A DNA stretch of 14,067 nucleotides from Bacillota bacterium (GCA_023433945.1 JAEYTP010000107.1:1-14067), one strand, 5' to 3'. Positions 1 to 7,058 are shown, counted from the first letter of the stretch. Notes: generated by a model from the sequence alone, not told the origin. Translations and numbers: made by a program.

Positions 1-266
1 ACGATCTGCTTCCCTTGTACCATATCACCCACTCGATGTCGCGGGCAGGGACACCGACTGATAATGGGGCTATGGAAGCAATAAATGGCTGGATTAAGGC
101 AGAGATGTTCATGGACATGCATATAACTAGTGGCAAGGATATAGATGAGGAGATTGCTGACTACATTGTGTTCTTCAATGAGGAGAGACCTGCATACTCT
201 TTGAATTACCTGACTCCGAAACAATACAGAGAGTATCATCTCGGAAATCAGGTGATTACAGTTTGA
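1..266 (+). CDS. IS3-family transposase (OrfB), C-terminal part, cut by window start
   Basis: This is the C-terminal end of an integrase-type (DDE) transposase that inserts an IS3-family element. The reading frame is open from the first bases of the window (codons from base 3), so the true start lies outside. The stretch SMSRAGTPTDNG, then AMEAINGWIKAE, is the typical region around the third catalytic acidic residue; the Glu in AMEAI is the likely catalytic one. It is followed by the usual YIVFFNEERP and the LTPKQYRE tail of the IS3/IS150 group. The stop is TGA at 264-266. Whether the upstream part, with OrfA and the other two catalytic Asp residues, is intact cannot be seen. The end of the element should lie shortly downstream, probably before about 297. 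Confidence 0.88.
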   Translation, partial: DLLPLYHITHSMSRAGTPTDNGAMEAINGWIKAEMFMDMHITSGKDIDEEIADYIVFFNEERPAYSLNYLTPKQYREYHLGNQVITV

Positions 267-297
267 AAAAAGTGTCTACTTTTTGTTGACTAGTGCA
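267..297. mobile_element. Probable right end of the IS3-family element
   Basis: Directly after the transposase stop, AAAAAGT (267-273) and ACTTTTT (278-284) form a short hairpin, followed by TTGTTGACTAGTGCA. IS3-family elements usually end in CA only a few tens of bases after the orfB stop, so the CA at 296-297 is the likely outer edge. The matching left inverted repeat is outside the window, so the boundary is inferred from position and the terminal dinucleotide only. Confidence 0.4.
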
Positions 298-394
298 TTT
301 AGGTCCCAAAATGATGATGTTGGCCATGGAATCAGCAGTCCATATAGTGAGTTTGGGACCTAAAATTCTAAAAACAGGGCATTTAGGTCCCAAA
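298..394. repeat. Three copies of a 13-bp motif in alternating orientation
   Basis: TTTAGGTCCCAAA occurs at 298-310 and again at 382-394; its exact reverse complement TTTGGGACCTAAA lies at 352-364. The two direct copies share a longer 17-bp match (295-311 and 379-395). Any two neighbouring copies can pair, with loops of 41 or 17 bases, so the RNA could switch between two hairpins. The motif abuts the probable IS end, suggesting the ends of a second small element or a repeat that served as insertion target. Confidence 0.7.
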
Positions 395-411
395 AATGAG
401 CTTGTCACCAT

Positions 412-447
412 AAAAAAGGCCCAAACCATAAAGTTTGAGCATTTTTT
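412..447 (-). terminator. Rho-independent terminator for the AraC-type regulator, possibly bidirectional
   Basis: Read on the minus strand, GCTCAAAC (440-433) pairs with GTTTGGGC (426-419) around a six-base loop, with one G-U pair, and is followed by CC and a run of T (417-412). It lies about 115 bases beyond the stop of the minus-strand regulator. On the plus strand the same stem is followed by ATTTTTT (441-447), but with a C-A mismatch, so it may weakly stop transcripts leaving the IS element too. Confidence 0.7.
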
Positions 448-558
448 ACTGACAATGTATACATACTAATAGAGCATTATGCTAACAACACTTACATACT
501 ATATATTTAGTAGAATTAGAGTGCAAATTTATATATTAATTTCTTAAGAGTTAAATAA

Positions 559-1428
559 TTAGATTTTACTTTTCTCTATGACAGGTATCCAAATCTCAAA
601 TTTGAAATCTGCTTGACGTTTATCTCCAGGGAACGGAAAGCACTCTATATCTATGCTATTTTCGGCATATATATAGTTCGATGTTGGTAACCATTCACTA
701 AAGATCCGTTTCCATGCGTCTGACATCGCTGTACTTACTGGACCACAAACTTCAAAAATTGCCCATGTGGATTTAGGTATTATTTGACTGCTCATATCGT
801 TAAGTGGTTCTTTTTCCGATACACTTGCAATCATATAATCCACATTTTCTTCACCCATCACCTGTAAAAAGCCATGTACACCATTGGGAGTACCGGTGGA
901 TAAGCTAGATATCTCATCCACAATACCATTACTGTATAATTCGTTCCAAAATATAGGCACTGCGCTTTCATCATCAGTAGGTCCCTGATAATGCCTCTTA
1001 ACACCAACAATTCTAAATGCCTCTTTTTTTTCAATCCTGTAATTCATTTCAACATCTCCTTTAATTGAAATATGAAAGGTTATTCGTGGATAGGCTTTTA
1101 AAGGAACTCCTGAATTACGTGCAACTGATGGCGTAATCCCATGTAAATTTTGAAATGCTCTTGAAAAAGAATCTGGCGATTCATAACTGTATTTCACTGC
1201 AAGGTCAATAATTTTTATATCACTGTTTTGCAGCTCAAAAGCAGCCAGTGTCATTCTCCTGCGCCTAATATATTCTGATAGAGATATATCTGTTATAAAC
1301 GAAAATACCCTTTGAAAATATGAAACGGAACAGCAGGCAATACTAGACACTTTTTTATAGTTTATTTCTCCATCAAGATTTTTTTCAATATAATCAAGTG
1401 CTTCATTCATTCTGTTCAAATAGTCCAT
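559..1428 (-). CDS. AraC-family regulator with GyrI-like effector-binding domain
   Basis: This is a one-component transcription regulator of 289 residues. Residues about 5-104 form the double helix-turn-helix of the AraC family (SYFQRVFSF in the first half; IIDLAVKYSYESPDSFSRAF and HGITPS in the second). Residues about 128-289 form a GyrI-like domain, which binds small, often cationic or amphipathic ligands in the Rob and BmrR type of regulator; the motif pattern FWNELYSNG and FEIWIPV is typical. The frame is open to 1512, but the ATG at 1428 is preferred because GGGGG lies about 7 bases upstream and the HTH domain begins right there; the longer start would add 28 Cys-rich residues with no counterpart in the family. 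It is transcribed alone and ends before the terminator at 412-447. The ligand and targets are unknown. No convincing promoter was found upstream. Confidence 0.9.
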   Translation of the reverse strand: MDYLNRMNEALDYIEKNLDGEINYKKVSSIACCSVSYFQRVFSFITDISLSEYIRRRRMTLAAFELQNSDIKIIDLAVKYSYESPDSFSRAFQNLHGITPSVARNSGVPLKAYPRITFHISIKGDVEMNYRIEKKEAFRIVGVKRHYQGPTDDESAVPIFWNELYSNGIVDEISSLSTGTPNGVHGFLQVMGEENVDYMIASVSEKEPLNDMSSQIIPKSTWAIFEVCGPVSTAMSDAWKRIFSEWLPTSNYIYAENSIDIECFPFPGDKRQADFKFEIWIPVIEKSKI

Positions 1429-2015
1429 CCTACATCCCCCTTCCCAATCATAAGTATAGTTGAAACAAAATAGACAAACCCGACAATTCATGTTCTTTTT
1501 TGCAGTACACAACTACTACCACAATATAAGTTTATTTATTATTTTGGTTTACGTCAACTTGCTACTTCTAAAACTTTATAAAAAATACTGCAACAATAAT
1601 ATCAATAAACTCCGCAGGTCTTCTTAAAAGAATTAGGTTTATAAAAATTCTTTAAGGTAGTAGTGAATAAAAAGATAGATATGTAAACTTTTCAATAATA
1701 CATTATCTTCATCCCCCATTCAAAAATTATCCAATCTTGAATTATTCCATCTACCGACTTCATAAGCTATTTCAGTTGAACTATCCTGGATGTAGCTTTT
1801 CATAATTTCATTTTTCTTCTATAGTATAATTCATCAAATAAGTATTTAATAAAATGTGGTATGCCTCTGTTTTTAATTCAGTTTTATCCTGCCATGAAGT
1901 TATTTAGGCACTCATTCTACATACACTTTTAGTACTTCAATTTTAATATTCCAATTAATACAAAATTTAAACATATATGTAAAGAATGAAAAGCGGAAGT
2001 GCCGATAAATAGGCA
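1429..2015. other. AT-rich spacer between divergent regulator and diguanylate cyclase
   Basis: No intact gene is seen here. The stretch carries the 5' region of the minus-strand regulator, an imperfect hairpin (1623-1634 with 1646-1656), a likely gene relic on the minus strand (about 1720-1903), and a short dyad next to the promoter of the diguanylate cyclase. Confidence 0.6.
1720..1903 (-). pseudogene. Possible decayed coding fragment of unknown function
   Basis: On the minus strand, from 1903 a frame reads ITSWQDKTELKTEAYHILL and ends in NYTIEEK-stop. One base out of frame, reading then continues as NEIMKSYIQDSSTEIAYEVG to RWNNSRLDNF-stop at 1720. The change of frame falls in a run of A (about 1817-1821), so removing one A would give a continuous reading frame of about 60 residues. 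The residue make-up is protein-like rather than random AT-rich translation. Upstream, another frame (NIKIEVLKVYVE) suggests more decay. I do not recognise the family. No start or ribosome binding site was found. Confidence 0.35.
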
Positions 2016-2020
2016 TTTCC
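1995..2020. promoter_or_regulatory. Dyad overlapping the -35 of the diguanylate cyclase promoter
   Basis: GGAAGTGCC (1995-2003) and GGCATTTCC (2012-2020) form an inverted repeat with one G-T pair and an 8-base spacer. The right arm covers most of the -35 box. It lies upstream of the predicted transcript start, so an operator is more likely than an RNA element; no binding protein can be named. There is no T-run behind it, so it is not a clear terminator. Confidence 0.45.
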
Positions 2021-2044
2021 ATGATTCTTGATCCATGATATAAT
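2016..2044 (+). promoter_or_regulatory. Sigma-A promoter of the diguanylate cyclase
   Basis: TTTCCA (2016-2021), a 17-base spacer, and a perfect TATAAT (2039-2044) with an extended TG at 2036-2037. Transcription would start near 2051, giving a leader of about 30 bases to the ATG at 2080. Confidence 0.65.
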
Positions 2045-2079
2045 AATAAAATTATTGTGTGATGAAAGGGTTCATCTAT

Positions 2080-3684
2080 ATGATTTTAGACATAAAAACT
2101 CTGGCATGGGTACAGTGCATAATTCATATTACTCAGGTAATGATTCTTTTTGTTCAATATAAAGTTGGCAGCTCTTATCGCGGAATTGGATGGTGGGTAC
2201 TTGGTACTTCAGCTATGTCCCTTGGGGTTATTCTAATGCCGTTGGTTACAGTGGAATCACTGCAGATACTTGCTGGTTTTGCAAATCCATTGATGGTTTC
2301 CGGGCAAATTTTACTCTACATCGGGACTATGCGCTTTCTCGATAAGAAAGAGAATCGATTCGTCATTGGCACGATTTTCGCCGTGTTTATCATATCATAT
2401 AACTATTACATCTATGTAAACTATAGCATATCTGCGCGTACAGCTCTGATCTGTGTGTCATTGGCCATTATATCGCTGATGACGGCATACAGTCTGTCTT
2501 TTAACAGGGGTAGAAAACTTCTCTTTTCGGAGGTGTTCATAGCGGCTGTTTTCTTATTCTATGGGTGCTTTGCTGTCTTTCGCTTAGCTTATACGCTCAT
2601 TACTCCTCCAATTCTTAAATATTCAGATGAAGCGCCCATGTTGATCGCGAGCTTTATTTTACCGACATTCGTCAGTATTCTATGGACATTCGGTTTTATC
2701 ATCATGTTGAACCAACGTTTGAATGTAGAAGTTCAGGAAAGTGAAGAAAAATACCGATCGATACTGAATGCGTCTCCCGATGATATCACCATCACAGATT
2801 TACATGGACAAATCATAATGGTTTCGCCAGCATCAAAAAAGATGTTTGGTTATCAAGAGGATTTTGCAGGTTTCATAGGGAGGCCTATTATTGACTTCAT
2901 CGTACCAGAGGAAGTGGCAAGGGCCAAAGCAGATATGGCTCAAATTTATCAGGGCGGTCATTCTAAGATGGGTGAATACCTTGGGGTGCGAAAGGATCAC
3001 AGTACCTTTCATATAGAGGTAAATTGTGCTCTTATCAAAGGTTCAAGCGGGCAGCCAATCAAAATGGTATTTATCATACGAGACATAACAGAGCGCAAGG
3101 CATCGGAACAAAGAATCCAGCTGTTGGTTGAACAGCTGGAGAGGGAGAGGAATATCGCCCATCAGAACTCAATTACGGACAGCCTTACCGGGCTAGCAAA
3201 CCGCAGATATTTTGATGATATGCTCGCAAAGGAACTTTACCGGTTGAAACGTAACAAATCTAAATTATCCCTAATCATGCTGGATGTTGATTATTTTAAA
3301 AAATTCAACGACTCAAAAGGTCATTTAGCTGGAGATGATTGCCTTAGGCAGATCGGAAACGTACTGAAATCTCTTGTTGGACGCACAACAGATATAGTTG
3401 CACGGTACGGAGGAGAGGAATTTGTTGTGATACTACCCGATACGGAAGCGAAAGGCGCTGTTCAGTTGGCGGAGCAAATGCGTAAGGCGGTGGTTGACCT
3501 TGCGATGCCGCATCCTGAATCCGATATTTCGGGATATGTTACGGTCAGTATTGGTGTTACATCAGTATACGCTGATTGTGTGACATCACCAGAGCAAGTG
3601 ATAACACTCGTTGATGAAGCGCTTTATCAGGCTAAAAAGGGCGGACGCAATCAAATTCAAGAGAATACAAAAATAGGGGGCTGA
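2080..3684 (+). CDS. Membrane-bound PAS-GGDEF diguanylate cyclase
   Basis: The protein (534 residues) should make cyclic di-GMP from two GTP at the membrane in answer to a signal. Residues 1 to about 215 are a bundle of hydrophobic segments, roughly seven helices, with no recognised ligand motif. Residues about 221-340 are a PAS domain (SEEKYRSILNASPDD to FIIRDITERK), then a short coiled linker and a GGDEF domain (about 365-530). The active-site motif GGEEF is intact at 444-448, the metal-binding Asp lies in DVDYFKKFND, and RTTD at 435-438 stands five residues before GGEEF, matching the product-inhibition I-site. No EAL domain is present. The start at 2080 is chosen because AAAGGG lies 9 bases upstream; the in-frame GTG at 2059 would sit almost at the transcript start. 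It has its own promoter and looks monocistronic; no terminator is seen behind it. Confidence 0.92.
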   Translation: MILDIKTLAWVQCIIHITQVMILFVQYKVGSSYRGIGWWVLGTSAMSLGVILMPLVTVESLQILAGFANPLMVSGQILLYIGTMRFLDKKENRFVIGTIFAVFIISYNYYIYVNYSISARTALICVSLAIISLMTAYSLSFNRGRKLLFSEVFIAAVFLFYGCFAVFRLAYTLITPPILKYSDEAPMLIASFILPTFVSILWTFGFIIMLNQRLNVEVQESEEKYRSILNASPDDITITDLHGQIIMVSPASKKMFGYQEDFAGFIGRPIIDFIVPEEVARAKADMAQIYQGGHSKMGEYLGVRKDHSTFHIEVNCALIKGSSGQPIKMVFIIRDITERKASEQRIQLLVEQLERERNIAHQNSITDSLTGLANRRYFDDMLAKELYRLKRNKSKLSLIMLDVDYFKKFNDSKGHLAGDDCLRQIGNVLKSLVGRTTDIVARYGGEEFVVILPDTEAKGAVQLAEQMRKAVVDLAMPHPESDISGYVTVSIGVTSVYADCVTSPEQVITLVDEALYQAKKGGRNQIQENTKIGG

Positions 3685-3710
3685 GACGATATTGGTGTGA
3701 TCCCTAAAAA

Positions 3711-3843
3711 TTGTACCTTTCACTGCTAAACATTATTATATTGAACAGAGAGTTTCATGCAGATGACTTCGGTAAGAAGTGGCTCACTGATGTGACAGAA
3801 ATAAAGTATGGACCTGGTAGAAAAGCATATCTTAGTGCATTTG
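3711..3843 (+). pseudogene. IS3-family transposase remnant (internal fragment)
   Basis: The reading frame from about 3711 contains NREFHADDFGKKWLTDVTEI followed by KYGPGRKAYLSA, the hallmark start of the catalytic core in IS3/IS150-type OrfB; the Asp in LTDVTE is the first residue of the DDE triad. Similarity stops abruptly after YLSA (about 3843), and the rest of the frame to 3920 shows nothing transposase-like. The N-terminal part, second Asp and Glu are all missing, so this is a dead fragment. It belongs to the same broad group as the element at the left edge, but the two pieces do not overlap, so identity cannot be judged. Confidence 0.72.
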
Positions 3844-3916
3844 CAAGTAAAGCTGCCTGTCTTTTTCATCATTTTGTTTACATGACGAAACATCTCTATC
3901 CTTCAATCGATAATAT

Positions 3917-4318
3917 TTAAAATTTATATGTTATATCTTTACTAATATATCTTTTTATTATCCAATAAAGAGTAAATCCAAGACCATACGAAATTACATC
4001 CCAGAAGTCTCCAATGCTTTCACTTACAAAAACCGGGGTAACAAGTTCCCAAGCTATACTACATATTAGTCCAATTATAAGAATATGTTTAAGTTTTTTT
4101 ATCTTATTATATTTGCTGAAGAGAAGAATCACATTTACTAATGCGATAAAAGAAATACCCCCTAGAAAATCATTATAATGATTTTTTAATAGATATCCTA
4201 TGTAAGGTATTTTTATTTTAAGTTTCATAACTTCATTACCATAAAAAAGAATTGCTGATACTATAATTAATAAAAGATTCTGTTTATCATCTTTATTATT
4301 AAAACGGTTTGTTATCAT
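3917..4318 (-). CDS. Small polytopic membrane protein, unknown function
   Basis: A 133-residue protein with about four hydrophobic segments. The second half carries YNDFLGGISFIALVNVILL, then a conserved-looking SIAWELVTPVF and GDFWDVISYGLGF. The spacing of a Trp-Glu pair before an Asp-x-x-Asp-Val and a Tyr-x-x-Gly recalls small VanZ/DUF2238-like membrane proteins, but I cannot assign it firmly. The frame is open to a TTG at 4336, but the ATG at 4318 is preferred: it follows the TAA of the upstream peptide gene (4320-4406) by one base, so translation is probably coupled. There is no good ribosome binding site of its own. Both genes share the promoter at 4474-4503. Its 3' end faces the transposase remnant, and no terminator was found. 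Confidence 0.7.
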   Translation of the reverse strand: MITNRFNNKDDKQNLLLIIVSAILFYGNEVMKLKIKIPYIGYLLKNHYNDFLGGISFIALVNVILLFSKYNKIKKLKHILIIGLICSIAWELVTPVFVSESIGDFWDVISYGLGFTLYWIIKRYISKDITYKF

Positions 4319-4319
4319 A

Positions 4320-4406
4320 TTAGCCACATATAGCAAAGATTATTAAAGCTAAAAGAACTGCTCCTACAATTCCAAAAAATCCAAGTCCATTATTATTACT
4401 ACTCAC
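4320..4406 (-). CDS. 28-residue hydrophobic peptide, first gene of a two-gene unit
   Basis: A GTG-started frame encodes MSSNNNGLGFFGIVGAVLLA followed by LIIFAICG: a short polar, Asn-rich head and a single membrane-spanning helix. AGGGG lies about 10 bases upstream of the GTG, a perfect TATAAT promoter lies about 70 bases upstream, and the stop codon TAA is one base from the ATG of the next gene. Size and layout recall the very short Gly-rich membrane peptides often labelled YjcZ-type sporulation proteins in Firmicutes, but the likeness is only general. It may be a true peptide or a leader that feeds ribosomes into the downstream gene. Confidence 0.55.
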   Translation of the reverse strand: MSSNNNGLGFFGIVGAVLLALIIFAICG

Positions 4407-4473
4407 TTAAAACCAACCCCTAAATTATTTTATTTTTCTCTTTTTTCTATTTATTGTAATCATTTCCAATATT

Positions 4474-4503
4474 ATTATATGATAGTATGTATAAAAATGT
4501 CAA
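4474..4503 (-). promoter_or_regulatory. Strong sigma-A promoter for the small membrane-protein unit
   Basis: Read on the minus strand: consensus TTGACA (4503-4498), an 18-base spacer, consensus TATAAT (4479-4474). Both hexamers are perfect. Transcription would start near 4467, with an untranslated leader of about 60 bases before the GTG at 4406. Confidence 0.75.
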
Positions 4504-4562
4504 TATAAGTATGCTACGTATAAATGTTTATAATTTTATATGCTAGAGCAAGAATTTACTAC

Positions 4563-4727
4563 TTAAATATTGCTCTTCAGTATGGATATGAAAAGCTCGA
4601 GAATTTTCTTAGTCTTCTCGTACCCATTTTCTTCTAAATCAAAATAATCAGCAGAATTACAAACTAACGCTATATCATATACAGGCAAAGCAGAGCACAA
4701 TAAAAAATAGAAACGCAAAGTAATGGG
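4563..4727 (-). pseudogene. Possible C-terminal coding relic of unknown protein
   Basis: On the minus strand an open frame of 54 codons ends in TAA at 4563. It reads PITLRFYFLLCSALPVYDIA, then LVCNSADYFDLEENGYEKTK and KILELFISILKSNI. The mix of a hydrophobic stretch, an acidic turn and an amphipathic C-terminal helix looks like the end of a soluble enzyme. There is no ATG, no ribosome binding site and a stop just upstream, so if real it is the tail of a lost gene. I do not recognise the family. Confidence 0.3.
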
Positions 4728-4843
4728 TTAATTTGAGTTTTGATGTTTTTTACCATACTTAGGCACTTCTATTCTCTTTTATATAATACAGTCAAAATAA
4801 TAATACATTCTATTACTTGTGGGAAAGAATAAATAAAAAATCA

Positions 4844-4852
4844 TGTTATACT
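4844..4852 (+). promoter_or_regulatory. Extended -10 promoter of the thioredoxin-domain gene
   Basis: TG at 4844-4845, one base, then TATACT (4847-4852). There is no good -35 box at the expected distance, so the TG extension would have to compensate. The leader would be only about 15 bases, with GAAAGGAT as ribosome binding site 6 bases before the ATG at 4873. Confidence 0.45.
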
Positions 4853-4872
4853 AAAATAGAAAGGATAAAAAA

Positions 4873-6906
4873 ATGACCGAACATAAATACACAAATAAAT
4901 TAATAAATGAAAAAAGTCCATACCTCCTCCAACATGCACATAATCCTGTTGACTGGTATCCATGGGGTCCCGAAGCTTTTGCGCGCGCAGTTGGTGAAGA
5001 TAAGCCAATATTCCTCAGTATCGGATACAGCACTTGTCACTGGTGTCATGTAATGGAACGAGAATCATTTGAGGATGAGGAGGTTGCACAGTATCTCAAT
5101 AAGCATTTTATCAGCATCAAGGTTGATAGAGAGGAGCGTCCGGATATTGACAGCATATACATGTCGGTCTGCCAGACACTTACCGGGCATGGAGGTTGGC
5201 CCCTAACAGTATTTCTCACTCCTGAAAAGCATCCATTTTTTGCTGGGACATATTTTCCAAAGAACGATAGCAGAGGTATGGCTGGAGTAGTGAGTCTGCT
5301 AAAGGCCGTACATGAAGCATGGGATAATAAGAGAGAAACTCTTTTATTTTCTGCAAAAGAAATCTTGGCTCATCAAAAAGCCCAGCGAGCTGAAAGCCAT
5401 GGTGAGATTGCTGAAGAGACTATCGCTACAGCCTATAGCCATTTCAAAGGTGTTTTTGATGGTTTGTACGGTGGCTTTGGCATAGCCCCAAAGTTCCCAA
5501 CCCCCCATAACCTTCTTTTCTTATTACGCTACTGGTTTGATTACAAAGAACCATATGCATTGGAGATGGTTGAAAAGACTCTTGAAGGTATGAGAAATGG
5601 CGGAATTTACGACCATATTGGCTTTGGCTTCAGCAGGTATTCTACCGATAAAAAATGGCTAGTACCCCATTTTGAAAAAATGCTATATGATAATGCACTT
5701 CTTGCTATTGCTTATGGTGAGGCTTTTAGTGCAACGGGAAAACTTCATTATTCTGATACCTCAAAACAAATATTAGAATATGTTCTTCGGGATATGACCT
5801 CCCCAGAAGGTGGTTTTTATTCCGCTGAAGACGCAGATTCAGAAGGGGTTGAAGGCAAATTCTATGTATGGTCGGTAGAAGAGATACAACAGGTTCTTGG
5901 AGAAGAAGCTGGTAGTGAATTCTGTAAGCTCTTTGATATTACTATAGCAGGAAACTTTGAAGGTGAGAATATACCAAACTTGATTAAGTCAGGGCAAGTT
6001 CCTGATGATAAAAAGTCATTTGTAGATAACTGTCGACAAAAGCTGTTTCTATGCAGAGAAAAGAGAGTTCACCCCCATAAGGACGATAAAATACTCACTT
6101 CTTGGAATGGGTTAATGATTGCAGCTATGGCTTATTGCGGAAGAATCATGAATGAACCTAAATATATCGCTGCTGCAAAGAAGTGCTCTGATTTTATATT
6201 TAATAAGCTTATTCGTAACGATGGGAGACTGCTGGCACGATATAGGGATGGGGATGCTGCCTATCCAGCTTACCTTGAAGACTACGCGTTTCTTGTTTGG
6301 GGATTGATTGAGCTTTATGAAGCTACGTATGAGGTTGATTATTTAAAAAAGGCTATAGATATGAATGAGGATACCCTGAAATTTTTCAGTGGCGAAGATA
6401 CTCCTGCGCTCTATTTATATGGGCATGACTCTGAGGAGCTGATAACTAGGCCGTTAGAAAGCTATGATGGAGCTATACCTTCTGGTAATTCTGCGGTTGC
6501 TAGAAATTTGATACGATTAGCAAGATTAACGGGTAGTCATGAATTGGAGGATAGGGCAAGAAAAATAATGGATTATTTTAGCGAAGATATTGAGGCAGCA
6601 CCAGTGGGGCACAGCTATATGCTTTGCGCATATTTGCACTCAATATCAGAAAGTGCGGCTGAAGTAGTCATCACAGGAGATGTAAGCACCGATATGGTAA
6701 TAGAGTATAACAGGTTGTATAATCCATTTTCGGTATCAGTTGCAAATATAACACCAGAACTCATTAGCATTATCCCTTTTGCAGCAAATTATAATCACTC
6801 GGATGGGACTGCCGTAGCATATGTTTGCAAAAACTTTGCTTGCTCAGCACCCATAAAAGAAGCCAGTGACCTGAAAGCAATGGTGATGCCAAATAGAGAG
6901 TTGTAA
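4873..6906 (+). CDS. yyaL: Thioredoxin domain-containing protein, YyaL/SSP411 family (DUF255)
   Basis: A 677-residue cytoplasmic protein of a widespread family whose reaction is not known. Residues about 5-165 form a thioredoxin-like DsbH-type domain: NEKSPYLLQHAHNPVDWYPW, then STCHWCHVME with the Cys pair C55 and C58, then GGWPLTVFLTP and FAGTYFP. The rest is an (alpha/alpha)6-barrel region like N-acylglucosamine 2-epimerases, with FDGLYGGFGIAPKFPTPHNL, HFEKMLYDNA and FYSAEDADSEG, all characteristic. There is no signal peptide. Length is normal for the family, and the usual terminal motif AYVCKNFAC is present near the end. The start has GAAAGGAT six bases upstream. The tail after this motif (KEASDLKAMVMPNREL) is duplicated downstream of the stop in the same frame, so the present C-terminus may be a recent product of tandem duplication. 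It appears to be a one-gene unit. Confidence 0.93.
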   Translation: MTEHKYTNKLINEKSPYLLQHAHNPVDWYPWGPEAFARAVGEDKPIFLSIGYSTCHWCHVMERESFEDEEVAQYLNKHFISIKVDREERPDIDSIYMSVCQTLTGHGGWPLTVFLTPEKHPFFAGTYFPKNDSRGMAGVVSLLKAVHEAWDNKRETLLFSAKEILAHQKAQRAESHGEIAEETIATAYSHFKGVFDGLYGGFGIAPKFPTPHNLLFLLRYWFDYKEPYALEMVEKTLEGMRNGGIYDHIGFGFSRYSTDKKWLVPHFEKMLYDNALLAIAYGEAFSATGKLHYSDTSKQILEYVLRDMTSPEGGFYSAEDADSEGVEGKFYVWSVEEIQQVLGEEAGSEFCKLFDITIAGNFEGENIPNLIKSGQVPDDKKSFVDNCRQKLFLCREKRVHPHKDDKILTSWNGLMIAAMAYCGRIMNEPKYIAAAKKCSDFIFNKLIRNDGRLLARYRDGDAAYPAYLEDYAFLVWGLIELYEATYEVDYLKKAIDMNEDTLKFFSGEDTPALYLYGHDSEELITRPLESYDGAIPSGNSAVARNLIRLARLTGSHELEDRARKIMDYFSEDIEAAPVGHSYMLCAYLHSISESAAEVVITGDVSTDMVIEYNRLYNPFSVSVANITPELISIIPFAANYNHSDGTAVAYVCKNFACSAPIKEASDLKAMVMPNREL

Positions 6907-7058
6907 CTGTATGGGATAATAACAGAACCCAGTAGCCTGAAAAAATGGTATCTCGGAGAATCTAGCTGCAAACTACCGACACCCATAACAGAAGCCAGTG
7001 GCCTAAGAGCTATTTTGTTGCCAAATAGAGAGTTGTAACTGTATAGGGATAATAATTA
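6849..7058 (+). repeat. Tandem duplication of the 3' end of the thioredoxin-domain gene
   Basis: Bases 6849-6925 recur at 6981-7058, 132 bases on, with few differences; the run through the stop codon (6889-6911 and 7021-7043) is identical. A third, partial copy of the first 30 bases starts at 6919, halfway between, giving 66-bp spacing (6853, 6919, 6985). Because 66 is a multiple of three, the frame after the first TAA stays open until the second TAA (7036-7038) and ends in the same PNREL. Confidence 0.85.

Larger units (their letters stand above)
4407..4846. other. Intergenic region between divergent transcription units
   Basis: The left part holds the leader and promoter of the minus-strand membrane-protein unit. 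The middle holds a possible minus-strand coding relic (4563-4727). The right end holds the promoter of the thioredoxin-domain protein. A second TATAAT (4783-4788) with a poor -35 TTAGGC (4760-4765) is a possible extra upstream promoter for that gene. Nothing else is recognised. Confidence 0.5.

Noticed and set aside
1429..1512. 28-residue N-terminal extension of the AraC-type regulator
   Set aside because: The ATG at 1428 has a G-rich ribosome binding site and begins at the normal domain edge; the extension has no such support.
2059..2079. GTG start for the diguanylate cyclase
   Set aside because: It lies within about 8 bases of the predicted transcript start, while AAAGGG is well placed for the ATG at 2080.
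1995..2079. Cyclic di-GMP riboswitch before the cyclase gene
   Set aside because: The hairpin lies upstream of the predicted transcript start and the leader is only about 30 bases, too short for any known class.
3844..3920. Continuation of the transposase fragment as a real 69-residue gene
   Set aside because: Similarity to transposases ends near 3843; the remaining residues look like random translation, and there is no ribosome binding site for the frame.
4319..4336. TTG start for the small membrane protein
   Set aside because: It lies inside the upstream peptide gene without a ribosome binding site; the ATG one base after the peptide stop is the better coupled start.
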